NCBI RefSeq assembly: GCF_038002345.1
Contig: NZ_JBBOCJ010000001.1
Span: 1,860,001 to 1,924,000 of the forward strand
DNA from: Paenibacillus sp. FSL M7-0420
Lineage (GTDB): Bacteria; Bacillota; Bacilli; Paenibacillales; Paenibacillaceae
DNA length: 64,000 bases
Reading direction: 5' to 3'
The translations under genes were made by a program, and so were the position numbers. Of the stretch, positions 42,097 to 51,337 are shown piece after piece. The notes under the pieces were generated by a model, which was not told where the DNA came from, made no database searches, and was given only the letters and a program-made list of their open reading frames with translations. The stretch's first letter is position 1, and each line of letters opens with the position of its first letter.

Positions 42097-42941
42097 TTAT
42101 CGGACGCAAAGCTGCGAACTTTATTCGCCTCTGCTTAAGCTATATTGTTCTCGTTGCCCTGGCGGTCGCTGCAATCTATCCTGCACTCTGGATCCTGCTT
42201 GCATCCTTCCGTCCGGGTAAATCCCTGTACAGCAAGACGCTGATTCCCGAGACATTCACCCTCGCCCACTATAAGGAGCTGTTCACCTCACCGGTATATA
42301 TGTTTGGAACATGGTATGGGAATACGCTTAAGATTGCGGTGTTCTCGATGCTGATCGGGGTGGTGCTGACGCTGTTGACCAGCTATGCCTTATCCCGGTT
42401 CCGGTTCAAAAGCCGCAAGACCACCATGTCCACGCTGCTGATTCTCGGGATGTTCCCGGGCTTCATGAGCATGATTGCCATCTATCTGCTGCTGAAGGAG
42501 TTCAATTTGCTGGATACTCATCTGGCGCTTATTATCGTCTATGCAGCCGGAGCACCGCTCGGAGGGACGCTGATCGCCAAGGGCTTCCTGGACACGATTC
42601 CGCGTTCGCTGGATGAAGCCGCGCGGATTGACGGAGCGAGCAACTTCGGGATTTTTACCCGGATTATTCTGCCTTTATCCCGTCCGATGATCACTTATAT
42701 CGCGCTGACCCTGTTTGTCGGCCCGTGGGTCGATTTCATCTTCGCCAAGCTGATTCTGCGGACCAAGGAGAACTGGACGGTCGCCGTGGGGATGTGGGAT
42801 ATGGTCAATACGATGCAGAATTCCAACTTCACCCTGTTCGCGGCGGGAGCCGTGCTGATCTCTGTACCAATTATGATTCTCTTCGCCTTCCTGCAGCGTC
42901 TGCTGGTTGACGGTCTGACGGCGGGGGCAAGTAAGGGTTAG
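42093..42941 (+). CDS. malG: Maltodextrin ABC transporter permease MalG
   Basis: A 282-residue permease with six predicted helices and the EAA loop EAARIDGASNFGIFTRIILP near residue 172. The length and the C-terminal LLVDGLTAGASKG match MalG proteins. The start overlaps malF by four bases. A terminator follows, and the next gene is a chemoreceptor. Confidence 0.9.
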   Translation: MIIGRKAANFIRLCLSYIVLVALAVAAIYPALWILLASFRPGKSLYSKTLIPETFTLAHYKELFTSPVYMFGTWYGNTLKIAVFSMLIGVVLTLLTSYALSRFRFKSRKTTMSTLLILGMFPGFMSMIAIYLLLKEFNLLDTHLALIIVYAAGAPLGGTLIAKGFLDTIPRSLDEAARIDGASNFGIFTRIILPLSRPMITYIALTLFVGPWVDFIFAKLILRTKENWTVAVGMWDMVNTMQNSNFTLFAAGAVLISVPIMILFAFLQRLLVDGLTAGASKG

Positions 42942-42992
42942 GAATTCAGGAAGTTAGAAATATAGGAAGTTGTCCATGTTTGTACGAATAAC

Positions 42993-43036
42993 AGGTGCGG
43001 CCTTGAAGCAGTTCTGAGGGGCTGCACCTTTCTTTT
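42993..43036 (+). terminator. Terminator of the malEFG operon
   Basis: AGGTGCGGCC pairs with GGGGCTGCACCT across a ~15-base loop, followed by TTCTTTT. Confidence 0.75.
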
Positions 43037-43075
43037 GTCGGGAAATCGTGATCTGGATGATAAGGGGAGAATGTA

Positions 43076-45244
43076 ATGCAACGGTGGCGATTCATTAATT
43101 TCAGCTCGGTTGGCGTCAAGTTATTCGTAATTCTGTTCTGTACTATTGTCCTGTTGTCCTCAGTTCTAGGCTTAACCTCCTATTATGCGGCAAAAGCGAT
43201 CATTACCGATGAGGTGGCAGCAGCCTCCTCACAGTCTATTGTCCAGGCGGCAGACAAGCTGGATTTCCTGTTCGCTGAATATGAAGCGCTCTCCAGGCAA
43301 TTCGCTGTAGATCCGGCGCTAAAGGCTGATATGGAGACGGTCAATCTTCCAACCGCCGGTACGGTTGCGCGGGCAGCCGCAGAGGACCGGATACGCCGCA
43401 AGCTGGACTCCGTCAGAGGATCGGATGAGCGGCTGCTTGGTGTCCGGCTGGTCTCAAGAAGCATGGTGGACGCCGAATCCTACAAATCGACGGGCATTAG
43501 CGGTGTGCGCAGTGATGAGGGCATCCTTGCCCGGATGAAGGAGATCGATAACGGTAAAGGCAATCCCGTCTGGTTCCCCGTCCGGGCTAAAGGTTTCTTC
43601 GACGCGTACAGCGAGTCCGCTATGACGATGGGCCGTCTGCTGCGGAATATTCAGAATCCGGCTGCCGAGTATTACATGCTGATTGAGGTGAAGGGCCAGG
43701 CGCTAACGGATGTGCTGTCCAACCTGCATATCGGGCTGGGTGGGGAGATCCGCATCCTCGATTCTTCGGGCCGGGTTGCATACAGTGCTGACGATGCACT
43801 GCTCGGGCAGGCTTCTTACATACATACCGGAGAGTTGAAGTCCGGAACGCAGAAGAGTGAGGAGCAGAAGCTGCCGGGGGCAGGGAAGAGTGAGGAGCGG
43901 GAAATGACCGGGCAACGGGAGAATGAGGGACAAGAGCCGGCCGGAGCACCGCAGGGGGAGAGCGGGAAGCGGTCCTTCACGGCCGGGGATGAGCAGGGGA
44001 GTCCGCAGCTGGTAGTCTACCAGCCGCTGAGCACAGCGGACTGGACGCTGCTGGGCTATGCGCCGGTGAGTGATTTTACCAAATCTGCCGACAGGCTGCT
44101 CTACATAACCTTGCTGGTAGTCTTGGCTGCAGCCTTGATTGCTCTCATCATCGGCTATGTTCTGGTGCGGCTGATCGGCCGTCCGCTTGGCAAGCTGGCC
44201 CGGCTGATGGAAGAGGGCGAGCGGGGCAATCTGCAGGTGCGGACCAACTTCAAGGGCCGGGATGAGATCGGGCGGGTGGGTCACAGCTTCAACCGGATGA
44301 TGGAGCAGATCTCCCGGATGGCCGGGCAGAGCAGCAGTTCGGCTGCGGAGGTGCTGGCAACCTCGGAGCAGCTCGTTGCCGCTTCCGGCGCGATTAGCGG
44401 CCAGGCCAGTGAGGTCGCAACTGCCACCGGTGAAATTGCCGGGGGAGCCGCCAGTCTGGCGGCGGAGGCCGAGAGCAGCAATACCAAGGTGGAGCTGATG
44501 GGCGGCAAGACCAGCGAAGTGGCTGAGAAGAATGCAGTTATGGCAGCATCCGCAGAGAAGGTCATGGAGGTCAGTGACCAGGGAGCGGAGCGGATGAAGA
44601 AGCTGGTATCGCAGAGTGAGGGTGTGCTGAAGCTGATGGACCTGATTCAGGAGAATTCAGCCATGCTGCGGGATAGCACAGTGCTGATCCGCAGCATCCT
44701 CTCCCCGATGATTGCGATGAACAAGCAGACGAATATTCTGGCGCTGAATGCTTCAATTGAAGCCGTGCGCGCTGGCGCCGCCGGGAGAGGCTTCATTGTC
44801 ATTGCCAATGAGATCAGAGGGCTGGCCAATCAGTCGAGCGAGTCGATTGCCTCCGTTTCCCGAATTACCGAGGAGATCAGCGGTCATATCGAGAACACGG
44901 TTAAGGTTGTGAGTGAGGCTGCGCCGATGTTTGGCAGCCAGCTGGCCTCGGTCCGGGAATCCTCGCTCATCTTCGGGAGTGTAAGGGCCGAGATGGAGGT
45001 GTTCAGCGGATACCTGGGCCAGTCTTCGGCGGCTGTCTCCGAGCTGGCCGAATACCAGCAGCAGCTGGGACAATCCATGGCAAGTGTGATCTCGGTAGTG
45101 CAGCAGACCAGCGCCTCTACGGAAGAGGTGGCGTCCATGTCCTCGCAGCAATTCACGGTCAGCAGGGAGCTGGTCGCCCTCTCTGGCAAGCTGGAGGAGC
45201 TGGCGGAGCAGCTGAAGCAGTCGATGATTTCTTTTCAGGGTTAG
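43076..45244 (+). CDS. Methyl-accepting chemotaxis protein
   Basis: A 722-residue chemoreceptor. One membrane helix lies near residues 12-34 (LFVILFCTIVLLSSVLGL), then an extracellular sensor of ~300 residues with a Glu/Gly/Lys-rich low-complexity loop (about 258-305). A second helix near 342-365 (LLVVLAAALIALIIGYVLV), a HAMP domain, and a signalling domain follow. The tip hairpin of the signalling domain (NILALNASIEAVRAGAAGRG) has the IEAARAGE region altered to IEAVRAGAAGRG. GGGGAG precedes the ATG. Its place after malEFG suggests sugar taxis; the ligand is inferred only from position. Confidence 0.88.
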   Translation: MQRWRFINFSSVGVKLFVILFCTIVLLSSVLGLTSYYAAKAIITDEVAAASSQSIVQAADKLDFLFAEYEALSRQFAVDPALKADMETVNLPTAGTVARAAAEDRIRRKLDSVRGSDERLLGVRLVSRSMVDAESYKSTGISGVRSDEGILARMKEIDNGKGNPVWFPVRAKGFFDAYSESAMTMGRLLRNIQNPAAEYYMLIEVKGQALTDVLSNLHIGLGGEIRILDSSGRVAYSADDALLGQASYIHTGELKSGTQKSEEQKLPGAGKSEEREMTGQRENEGQEPAGAPQGESGKRSFTAGDEQGSPQLVVYQPLSTADWTLLGYAPVSDFTKSADRLLYITLLVVLAAALIALIIGYVLVRLIGRPLGKLARLMEEGERGNLQVRTNFKGRDEIGRVGHSFNRMMEQISRMAGQSSSSAAEVLATSEQLVAASGAISGQASEVATATGEIAGGAASLAAEAESSNTKVELMGGKTSEVAEKNAVMAASAEKVMEVSDQGAERMKKLVSQSEGVLKLMDLIQENSAMLRDSTVLIRSILSPMIAMNKQTNILALNASIEAVRAGAAGRGFIVIANEIRGLANQSSESIASVSRITEEISGHIENTVKVVSEAAPMFGSQLASVRESSLIFGSVRAEMEVFSGYLGQSSAAVSELAEYQQQLGQSMASVISVVQQTSASTEEVASMSSQQFTVSRELVALSGKLEELAEQLKQSMISFQG

Positions 45245-45364
45245 GGCTGAAGGGATAAAAGGATGAAGGGAGAGCGGTTGTGGAAGCGTATTGCGGGAAC
45301 CTGCGCTTTTCTATAAGATGGATGAGGTTAGATGCAGGATATCTTGAATACTGAAGGTGATGTC

Positions 45365-46018
45365 ATGGACAAGCATTTATTTCTGAACGGCGGCGGTCCG
45401 CCGTTTACCCGTGGTCTGGCACGGAGATTCGTAAGCGTAATGGCAGCAGGACCAGTCGCTGTGTTATTTGAAGAAAGGGAAGACTGGCCGGACTATATGC
45501 CTGCCTATATGCAGCCGCTGGCTGACGCGGGAATATCCGAATTCTGTTATCTGCCGCTGAAGTCTACTGAGGTGCATACTGCTATAGAGAGCCTCCAGGC
45601 CTGCGGCGGGATCATCATCGGGGGCGGGGATACGGATCTGTATGCCGACCTCATTGTGGATACCCCTATCGGTGAGGTGATCCGGCAGCGTTATGAGGCG
45701 GGAATACCGGTTGCGGGATTCTCGGCAGGAGCGTTGATTAGCCCGGAGCGGTGTGTAATTTCCGCCAAGGATAATGAGAGCAGACAATTCAAACACCGCA
45801 AGGGTCTCCATCTGATTCCTGATCTGCTGCTATCCGTCCATTTCACCCAGTGGCATGAGGAGGAGCATTTACGGACAGCGGTCCGTACCCTCGGCGAGCT
45901 GCCGAATTACGGAATAGACGAAGAGACCGGCATCTACCTGCTGAACGGACAGCCCGAAGAGATAGAGGGCGGCGGGGTGTATAGTCTGGTGAATGGAATA
46001 TTGACAAGAATCCACTGA
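45365..46018 (+). CDS. Peptidase E-like (S51) / class I glutamine-amidotransferase-fold protein
   Basis: A 217-residue protein of the S51 group. The nucleophile elbow GFSAGALI carries the candidate catalytic serine near residue 123, GGIIIGGGDTDLY forms the preceding Gly-rich strand, and HFTQWHEEEHLR holds conserved histidines. Family members cleave Asp-X dipeptides or act on cyanophycin-like substrates; which applies here is unknown. ATG 45365 (after GAAGGTGA) is preferred, but ATG 45332 after GAGG is possible. Stands alone with a strong terminator. Confidence 0.78.
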   Translation: MDKHLFLNGGGPPFTRGLARRFVSVMAAGPVAVLFEEREDWPDYMPAYMQPLADAGISEFCYLPLKSTEVHTAIESLQACGGIIIGGGDTDLYADLIVDTPIGEVIRQRYEAGIPVAGFSAGALISPERCVISAKDNESRQFKHRKGLHLIPDLLLSVHFTQWHEEEHLRTAVRTLGELPNYGIDEETGIYLLNGQPEEIEGGGVYSLVNGILTRIH

Positions 46019-46031
46019 GGATGATGAACGG

Positions 46032-46066
46032 GAGCAGAGGGCGCGGGCCTTCTGCTCTTGTTTTTT
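46032..46066 (+). terminator. Terminator of the peptidase-like gene
   Basis: GAGCAGAGGGC pairs with GCCTTCTGCTC, followed by TTGTTTTTT. The repeat array begins about 40 bases later. Confidence 0.85.
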
Positions 46067-46104
46067 GCGCCAGGATAAAATGGATAGGTCAGGGGTGTGT
46101 GCCG

Positions 46105-46385
46105 AATGTAATCGGAAACCGATCACAATCGGCTGGCGAGGGGTGCGTGGGCGGAATGTAATCGAAAAACCGATCACAATCGGCTGGTGAGGGGAGTGGT
46201 GGCAAAATGTAATCGAAAAACCGATCACATTTTGCTGGTGAGGGGAGCGTGGGCGAAATGTAATCGAAAAACCGATCACATTTTGCTGGTGAGGGGAGCG
46301 TGGGCGAAATGTAATCGAAAAACCGATCACATTTTGCTGGTGAGGGGAGCGTAGGCGGAATGTAATCGGAAAACCGATCACAATG
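46105..46385. repeat. 51-bp tandem array of a 26-bp imperfect palindrome (family A, array 2)
   Basis: Six cores beginning AATGTAATCG start at 46105, 46155, 46206, 46257, 46308 and 46359. Spacing is 51 except the first step (50, one A missing in the A-run). Cores match those of the array at 17948, but the ~25-base linkers (GCTGGTGAGGGGAGCG type) are unrelated to that array. It sits between a terminator and the AraC promoter. Confidence 0.9.
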
Positions 46386-46427
46386 TGTTGGGAGGAGGCA
46401 TCCGGGCCGGAGGGGTTAACCCGCTGC

Positions 46428-46456
46428 TTGTCCTGCCTGCGCTCAAGCGATACACT
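46428..46456 (+). promoter_or_regulatory. Promoter of the AraC regulator gene
   Basis: TTGTCC (46428-46433), a 17-base spacer and TACACT (46451-46456), about 37 bases before the GTG start. Confidence 0.5.
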
Positions 46457-46492
46457 TGTGCTATCGATACTGGCAGAGGGGAGGCGGGCGAT

Positions 46493-47398
46493 GTGGCAGA
46501 GATGAACGGGAGTCTTTTTGAGCAGGGATTGCTGGAGAGGGATTACAGTCCGCACTTTCTGGCTTATTACTATAGGCAATGGAGCAATTACGCGATGCCT
46601 TACCATCATCACAACTCCACGGAGATCATGTATCTCATCTCAGGCAGCTGTGTGGTGGAGGTGCGGGATGAAGCGGGCGGTGATACGCCTTTCCGGCTGA
46701 AGCGGGGAGAGATGATTCTGCTGGATGCGGAGGTGCCGCACCGGCTGATTGTGGAAGAGGGCTCCTCCTGCCGGATGCTAAACGTGGAATTTGCTTTTAC
46801 CGAATATGGGGGCGTAGTTCCGTCCATTGGCAGCTTGGCCCGGGAGGAAGAGGTGCTGGCAGAGCTGCTTCGGCATCCGTTCGATAGTCTGGTGTTGTCC
46901 GATCAGGAGGAGGTCTTCCATGTGTTGAAGGCGCTGGTGCTGGAGCTGGATCAACGCGGGCGGAAGGGGAGCAGCATGGTGCATCTGCTCTTTGCGGAGC
47001 TGCTGCTGCGTCTGGCCCGGCTGCGCATGGAGTCGCTCCCGTCCAGCCAGCAGCCCTCACAGCTCTATGTGCGGCGGGCGATCGAGTTCCTGCATCAGAA
47101 TTATGACCGGAGCATTCAGGTTAAGGAGGTTGCGCTCTCCGTGAATGTTCACCCGGGTTATCTGCACCGCATCTTCCGGATGCACACGGGGCAGACCCTG
47201 ACGGACTACTTGAACCAGCTGCGTATGGAGAAGGCCCGGATGCTGCTGGGTCAGGGGGAGATTCCGGTAGCGGAGATTGCCGACTATGTGGGGATCAGCA
47301 GCAGGCAGTATTTTCATCTGCTATTCAAGAAGTATTCAGGCTGTACTCCTATCGAATACCGCAACTCTATCGAACGCCACTACTGGAGTGAAGGATAG
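46493..47398 (+). CDS. AraC-family regulator of the alpha-galactosidase gene
   Basis: A 301-residue regulator. The N-terminal cupin sensor has YHHHNSTEIMYLISG and LKRGEMILLDAEVPH. The C-terminal helix-turn-helix pair is VKEVALSVNVHPGYLHRIFR and VAEIADYVGISSRQYFHLLF. GTG 46493 is chosen for its 8-base distance to AGGGGAGG; ATG 46502 is an alternative, three codons later. It lies 152 bases upstream of the GH4 gene in the same direction, an arrangement typical of MsmR-like activators of melibiose or raffinose genes. The effector is inferred. Confidence 0.87.
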   Translation: MAEMNGSLFEQGLLERDYSPHFLAYYYRQWSNYAMPYHHHNSTEIMYLISGSCVVEVRDEAGGDTPFRLKRGEMILLDAEVPHRLIVEEGSSCRMLNVEFAFTEYGGVVPSIGSLAREEEVLAELLRHPFDSLVLSDQEEVFHVLKALVLELDQRGRKGSSMVHLLFAELLLRLARLRMESLPSSQQPSQLYVRRAIEFLHQNYDRSIQVKEVALSVNVHPGYLHRIFRMHTGQTLTDYLNQLRMEKARMLLGQGEIPVAEIADYVGISSRQYFHLLFKKYSGCTPIEYRNSIERHYWSEG

Positions 47399-47550
47399 TT
47401 TCGTGTTCAACCCGGGAGGGGTATGGTATGCAGAAAGTTAGGATTGTTGACAGGTTACCCGCAAAATGGTCATGATATTGGTTACGCTTCCGGCAGTCCC
47501 CTTGTTACAATGGACAGGAGTCAATAATTCATTGCCGGAGGATGATTATT

Positions 47551-49056
47551 ATGTCTTTTAAAGTAACTTTTGTCGGGGCAGGCAGTATCGGATTCACCCG
47601 CGGACTGCTGCGTGACCTGCTGACTGTGCCGGAATTCCGTAATATCGAAGTTTCGTTCATGGATATAAACAGCCATAACCTGGACATGGTCACTGAGCTG
47701 TGCCAGCGGGATATTAAGGAGAACGGTCTGGATATCACTATCTCTTCCACGACGGACCGCAGGGAAGCGCTCAAGGATGCCAAGTACGTATTTTGTACTA
47801 TCCGTATGGGGGGCTTGGAGGCCTTCGCTGCCGATGTGGATATTCCACTTAAGTATGGCGTGGATCAGTGTGTAGGAGATACGCTGTGTGCAGGCGGGAT
47901 TATGTACGGGCAGCGCGGGATTGCGGAGATGCTGGAGATCTGCCGTGATATCCGTGAGACAGCTGCTCCGGATGTGCTTCTGCTGAATTACTCGAATCCG
48001 ATGGCTATGCTGACCTGGGCCTGCAATAAATACGGCGGTGTGCAGACCATCGGGCTGTGCCATGGCGTGCAGCATGGGCATTCGCAGATCGCTCAGGTGT
48101 ACGGCCTGGAGAAGTCGCAGGTGGATATTATCTGTGCCGGAATCAATCACCAGACCTGGTACATCTCTGCGAAGCATGAGGGCAAGGATCTGACGGCGGG
48201 TCTGCTTGAGGCCTTCGAGAAGCATCCCGAGTACAGCCGCACCGAGAAGGTGCGGATCGATATGCTCCGCCGCTTCGGCTATTACAGCACGGAATCGAAC
48301 GGACACCTGAGCGAATATGTGCCCTGGTACCGCAAGCGCCCGAGCGAGATCATGGACTGGATCGATCTGGGCGTGTGGATCAACGGGGAGACGGGCGGTT
48401 ACCTGCGGGTCTGTACGGAAGGCCGCAACTGGTTCGAGACGGATTTCCCGAACTGGATGAAGGACCCGGCGATGGAGTATATCCCGGAGAAGCGGGGCGA
48501 GGAGCATGGCTCGTTCATCATCGAAGGGCTGGAGACAGGACGCGTCTACAGAGGTCACTTCAACATGGTGAATAACGGCGTAATCTCCAATCTGCCGGCT
48601 GATGCCATTATTGAAGCGCCGGGCTACGTGGACCGTAACGGCATCTCGATGCCGCTGGTCGGCGACCTGCCGCTCGGCCTGGCGGCCGTCTGCAACGTCA
48701 GCATTTCCGTGCAGCGCCTGGCGGTGGAAGCGGCTGTGCATGGCGACGATAAGCTGCTGCGCCAGGCGTTCATGATGGACCCGCTGGTCGGCGCCGTCTG
48801 CAATCCGAAGGAAATCTGGCAGATGGTTGACGAGATGCTGGTGGCCGGAGAACAGTGGCTGCCGCAGTACAGCGCAGCTATTGCAGAAGCGAAGGAACGC
48901 CTCGCCTCCGGTGATCTGATCCCGACGAATGCCGGCAACGAAGGTGCGGCCCGACTGAAGGTGAAGACGGTAGACGAGATGATGCAGGACCGCGAGGCCG
49001 CGAACAAGAACGCCGGGGAATCCGACAAGGGCAAGGACAGGGAGAAGGTGCAGTAA
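47551..49056 (+). CDS. melA: GH4 alpha-galactosidase (MelA-like)
   Basis: A 501-residue GH4 enzyme that uses NAD and a divalent metal. The N-terminal nucleotide-binding loop is FVGAGSIGFTRGLL, the metal-binding region is NYSNPMAMLTWA and IGLCHGVQHG (conserved Cys-His, near residue 170), with GINHQTWY and NGHLSEYVPWY further on. The CHGV form and overall pattern fit alpha-galactosidase MelA better than 6-phospho-glucosidases. ATG 47551 is chosen because GGAGG ends 9 bases before it and directly abuts an earlier ATG at 47542. The Lys/Asp/Glu-rich tail is short. A perfect terminator follows. Confidence 0.85.
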   Translation: MSFKVTFVGAGSIGFTRGLLRDLLTVPEFRNIEVSFMDINSHNLDMVTELCQRDIKENGLDITISSTTDRREALKDAKYVFCTIRMGGLEAFAADVDIPLKYGVDQCVGDTLCAGGIMYGQRGIAEMLEICRDIRETAAPDVLLLNYSNPMAMLTWACNKYGGVQTIGLCHGVQHGHSQIAQVYGLEKSQVDIICAGINHQTWYISAKHEGKDLTAGLLEAFEKHPEYSRTEKVRIDMLRRFGYYSTESNGHLSEYVPWYRKRPSEIMDWIDLGVWINGETGGYLRVCTEGRNWFETDFPNWMKDPAMEYIPEKRGEEHGSFIIEGLETGRVYRGHFNMVNNGVISNLPADAIIEAPGYVDRNGISMPLVGDLPLGLAAVCNVSISVQRLAVEAAVHGDDKLLRQAFMMDPLVGAVCNPKEIWQMVDEMLVAGEQWLPQYSAAIAEAKERLASGDLIPTNAGNEGAARLKVKTVDEMMQDREAANKNAGESDKGKDREKVQ

Positions 49057-49096
49057 GCGGGCGTTAGCCTGATGTGAAGCGAGTGAATCATTGTAA

Positions 49097-49131
49097 CAAG
49101 CCTCTCCCAATTCCGGGAGAGGCTTGTTTTT
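49097..49131 (+). terminator. Terminator of the GH4 gene
   Basis: CAAGCCTCTCCC pairs perfectly with GGGAGAGGCTTG, followed by TTTTT. Confidence 0.92.
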
Positions 49132-49276
49132 GCGATAGAGTATGAGCTTAGTCTGGTGGGGGAAAGGGAGGTGGCAGACAGCCGCTTCGGCTTTGGTGAT
49201 GAGGGAATAGTTGGAATTTAGGCACCTGCTAATCAAACGTTGGGCAATTCTGCGTCAAGAGTTGGATAAACAACAC

Positions 49277-49420
49277 TTAAATCTTCGAATATTCGCCAAT
49301 AGTGTGGATTCCGGCATTAGCAGATGCTGTTTTTCCAATTGTTTCTCTATAACCGTCAGGAATTGAAGAATTAAGCTGCATTATTCCACTTGTTGCTACT
49401 GTGGTTGCGTTTATTCCCCA
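49277..49420 (-). pseudogene. Possible C-terminal gene remnant
   Basis: The minus strand reads GINATTVATSGIMQLNSSIP and closes with KTASANAGIHTIGEYSKI before a stop. The residue mix is protein-like, but upstream codons become random and there is no ribosome site. I do not recognise the family. It lies in the otherwise empty 49132-49530 gap before the next gene. Confidence 0.25.
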
Positions 49421-49530
49421 TAGGATGATGTTGTTATGCGATAGATTGCAAATAAAGGGAATACAATGGAACGGAGCGAAATATAAACTTGGGAAATACA
49501 AACTATATCTATCGAAGGGGAATAAGGAAA

Positions 49531-50676
49531 TTGAAGAAAAAAATACATATGGCTAATGTGTTGTTACTCCTGCTGATTACTCTGCTTGGGGTTGCAACGA
49601 CTGCGAATACAGTATCCGCTGCAACAGCGGCGCAGACTGCAAAGGGAATGCGTGTATATGTGCAAAATAAGGAAATTCATCCGCGTGCGGCTACGGTAGT
49701 TCAAGGAGGAAGTGTGTATGTCGAATTCCGCAGTGTGGTGCAGGCTTTGGGCTTTAAGTTCAAGTATGATGCTGACAGCAAGCAAATTACAGCTACCTCA
49801 GAGGATGCTTCTTTTAAAGTTGATCTCAAAACGAAAAAAACATTCGTAAACGGTTCTCTGTACACCCATAATTCGAAAATTCCGATGGTCATTGGTTCGG
49901 GTGCGGATGCCCTGGTTGCGCTCTCTTTGTTCGAGGAGACTAACTATATCAATGCTGACTATGATAAGACCAATAAATTAGTTAAAGTATACGAGGATCT
50001 GCAAGGCAAGCCTAAAAAGGCGGATCTGAATAAAATACAGGCACTAATTAAAGCCCATTATCAGACTTTGGATGGCTTTAAGTCGATCGACAAATTTGAA
50101 ATGAAATCGTGGGGAGAGTATACAGTAATGCTTGCTGATGTCTCCTTTCGTAAGACAGAAACTGAGCTCCTGGACCGGGTTGACCATGTAACCTTAGAAA
50201 TGGAGCATAAGCCCGATGCCAGTTGGATGATACATAATATAGAAATCAATGATACAGACTATCTAAACTATACTTCATTGATTAATAAAGAGGTAAGTGT
50301 TTCGGCCGCAGATAAAATGGCCATTCGCGAGTTGCTCGCTGCGTATAGTAAAGCTATAAATGACAAAGATGTGGAGGCGGAACTGGCGCTGCAGGACCCT
50401 GCCAACAAGACTGCTGACTACGAACAGGAGATCAGAAAGCTCCGGGAATGGTCGAATCGAAAATATGATATAGAATATACGCAAGAACAGGTGGTCATTG
50501 TCTCTTTTTCGGCAAAGAAAGCAGTTGTCTATTCTATCTATACACTTCAAGCTAACAACGATCCATCGAAGTTTAAGGAGCGGTTCTACTCACTTACCTC
50601 TGTAGTTAAAAGTAAGGATAAATGGTATATTGATTCAAATGAAGGAGTTGCGCTTGGTAGAGAGGTTGTCAAGTAG
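49531..50676 (+). CDS. Exported copper-amine-oxidase-N-domain protein with NTF2-like C-terminal part
   Basis: A 381-residue protein. A signal peptide (MANVLLLLLITLLGVATTAN) is followed by a copper-amine-oxidase N-terminal-like domain (about 35-150), a ~60-residue beta fold common in Paenibacillus surface proteins and not an oxidase: FRSVVQALGFKFKYDADSKQ. The remainder (about 160-381) resembles two NTF2/SnoaL-like units (IQALIKAHYQTLDGF; IRELLAAYSKAINDKDVEA). TTG 49531 is preferred behind AAGGGG/AAGGAA; TTG 49489 would add residues before the signal. AT-richer than its neighbours. Function unknown. Confidence 0.75.
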   Translation: MKKKIHMANVLLLLLITLLGVATTANTVSAATAAQTAKGMRVYVQNKEIHPRAATVVQGGSVYVEFRSVVQALGFKFKYDADSKQITATSEDASFKVDLKTKKTFVNGSLYTHNSKIPMVIGSGADALVALSLFEETNYINADYDKTNKLVKVYEDLQGKPKKADLNKIQALIKAHYQTLDGFKSIDKFEMKSWGEYTVMLADVSFRKTETELLDRVDHVTLEMEHKPDASWMIHNIEINDTDYLNYTSLINKEVSVSAADKMAIRELLAAYSKAINDKDVEAELALQDPANKTADYEQEIRKLREWSNRKYDIEYTQEQVVIVSFSAKKAVVYSIYTLQANNDPSKFKERFYSLTSVVKSKDKWYIDSNEGVALGREVVK

Positions 50677-50693
50677 CGTCTGAATCATAAAGA

Positions 50694-50738
50694 GGAGACC
50701 TTGCAGGAGCTATTACATGACCTGCGGGTCTCCTTTTG
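50694..50738 (+). terminator. Terminator
   Basis: GGAGACC-TTGCAGG pairs with CCTGCG-GGTCTCC, followed by TTTTGT. Confidence 0.8.
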
Positions 50739-50761
50739 TATATTTATTCCTCGCTCCCGCC

Positions 50762-51337
50762 TCACTCCCGAATCAGCTTCTCCTGCTGCAGACGGAGGAT
50801 CTTGCGGCGGACGGGTATGCTGAGCCAGACGAAGAACAGGCCCAGAATGATAACAGACACTCCCACGATGAGGTTGATTTTGTAGATGTTAGATGAAGTA
50901 TTCAGCGTAATCAGCATGATATTTAAGGAGCCGATGATCAGCTCCATGAACGCGAGGGACAGATAGACTTTATAGATTCTCTGATAGTGCTTGATCTTGG
51001 AATCTGCATCGGTATAGATCTGGAAGGGGCCTTCCGAGGCCTTCCTTCTGAAGAACACCCAGCGTTGGTTCATAAAGGCACGATTGGCCTTGTTAGGGGT
51101 CCCGGACGGCACCCGCTCGGCTCCGGTCTCCTCCATGAATTGCAAGTAGCCTGCCGCCTCCTTCGGGTCCTTCTCCAGCAGCTCAATCCGGTAAATATAC
51201 TCCCCCTTAGCGCTCTCTTCGAACACATAACGGGCCCAGGAATGCTCCACCAGGGCCAATCCCTTGGCCGACATTTCATTCAGCCACGCTTCTTCCTTCT
51301 CGTAATCCATGAAAAATTTGCGCACCACCTTACTCAT
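50762..51337 (-). CDS. DUF2812 membrane protein
   Basis: A 191-residue protein with a soluble N-terminal DUF2812 domain (KFFMDYEKEEAWLNEMSAKG; FMNQRWVFFRRK) and two C-terminal membrane helices (VYLSLAFMELIIGSLNIMLI and INLIVGVSVIILGLFFVWLS). Its ATG shares one base with the PadR stop codon (TAATG), so the two are coupled. PadR-DUF2812 pairs are common in Firmicutes. The role is unproven but may involve membrane stress or sensing. Confidence 0.85.
   Translation of the reverse strand: MSKVVRKFFMDYEKEEAWLNEMSAKGLALVEHSWARYVFEESAKGEYIYRIELLEKDPKEAAGYLQFMEETGAERVPSGTPNKANRAFMNQRWVFFRRKASEGPFQIYTDADSKIKHYQRIYKVYLSLAFMELIIGSLNIMLITLNTSSNIYKINLIVGVSVIILGLFFVWLSIPVRRKILRLQQEKLIRE

Noticed and set aside
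45869..46612. Minus-strand gene with VIGFSITF repeats
   Set aside because: It is the reverse reading of the array at 46105 plus antisense of the flanking genes, without a ribosome site.
47447..47479. Standard promoter for the GH4 gene
   Set aside because: TTGACA at 47447 is good, but no -10 lies at normal spacing. An AraC-activated promoter is possible but not shown.
47521..49236. Long minus-strand frame opposite the GH4 gene
   Set aside because: Codon-bias shadow of a well-supported GH4 gene. It shows no recognisable domain.
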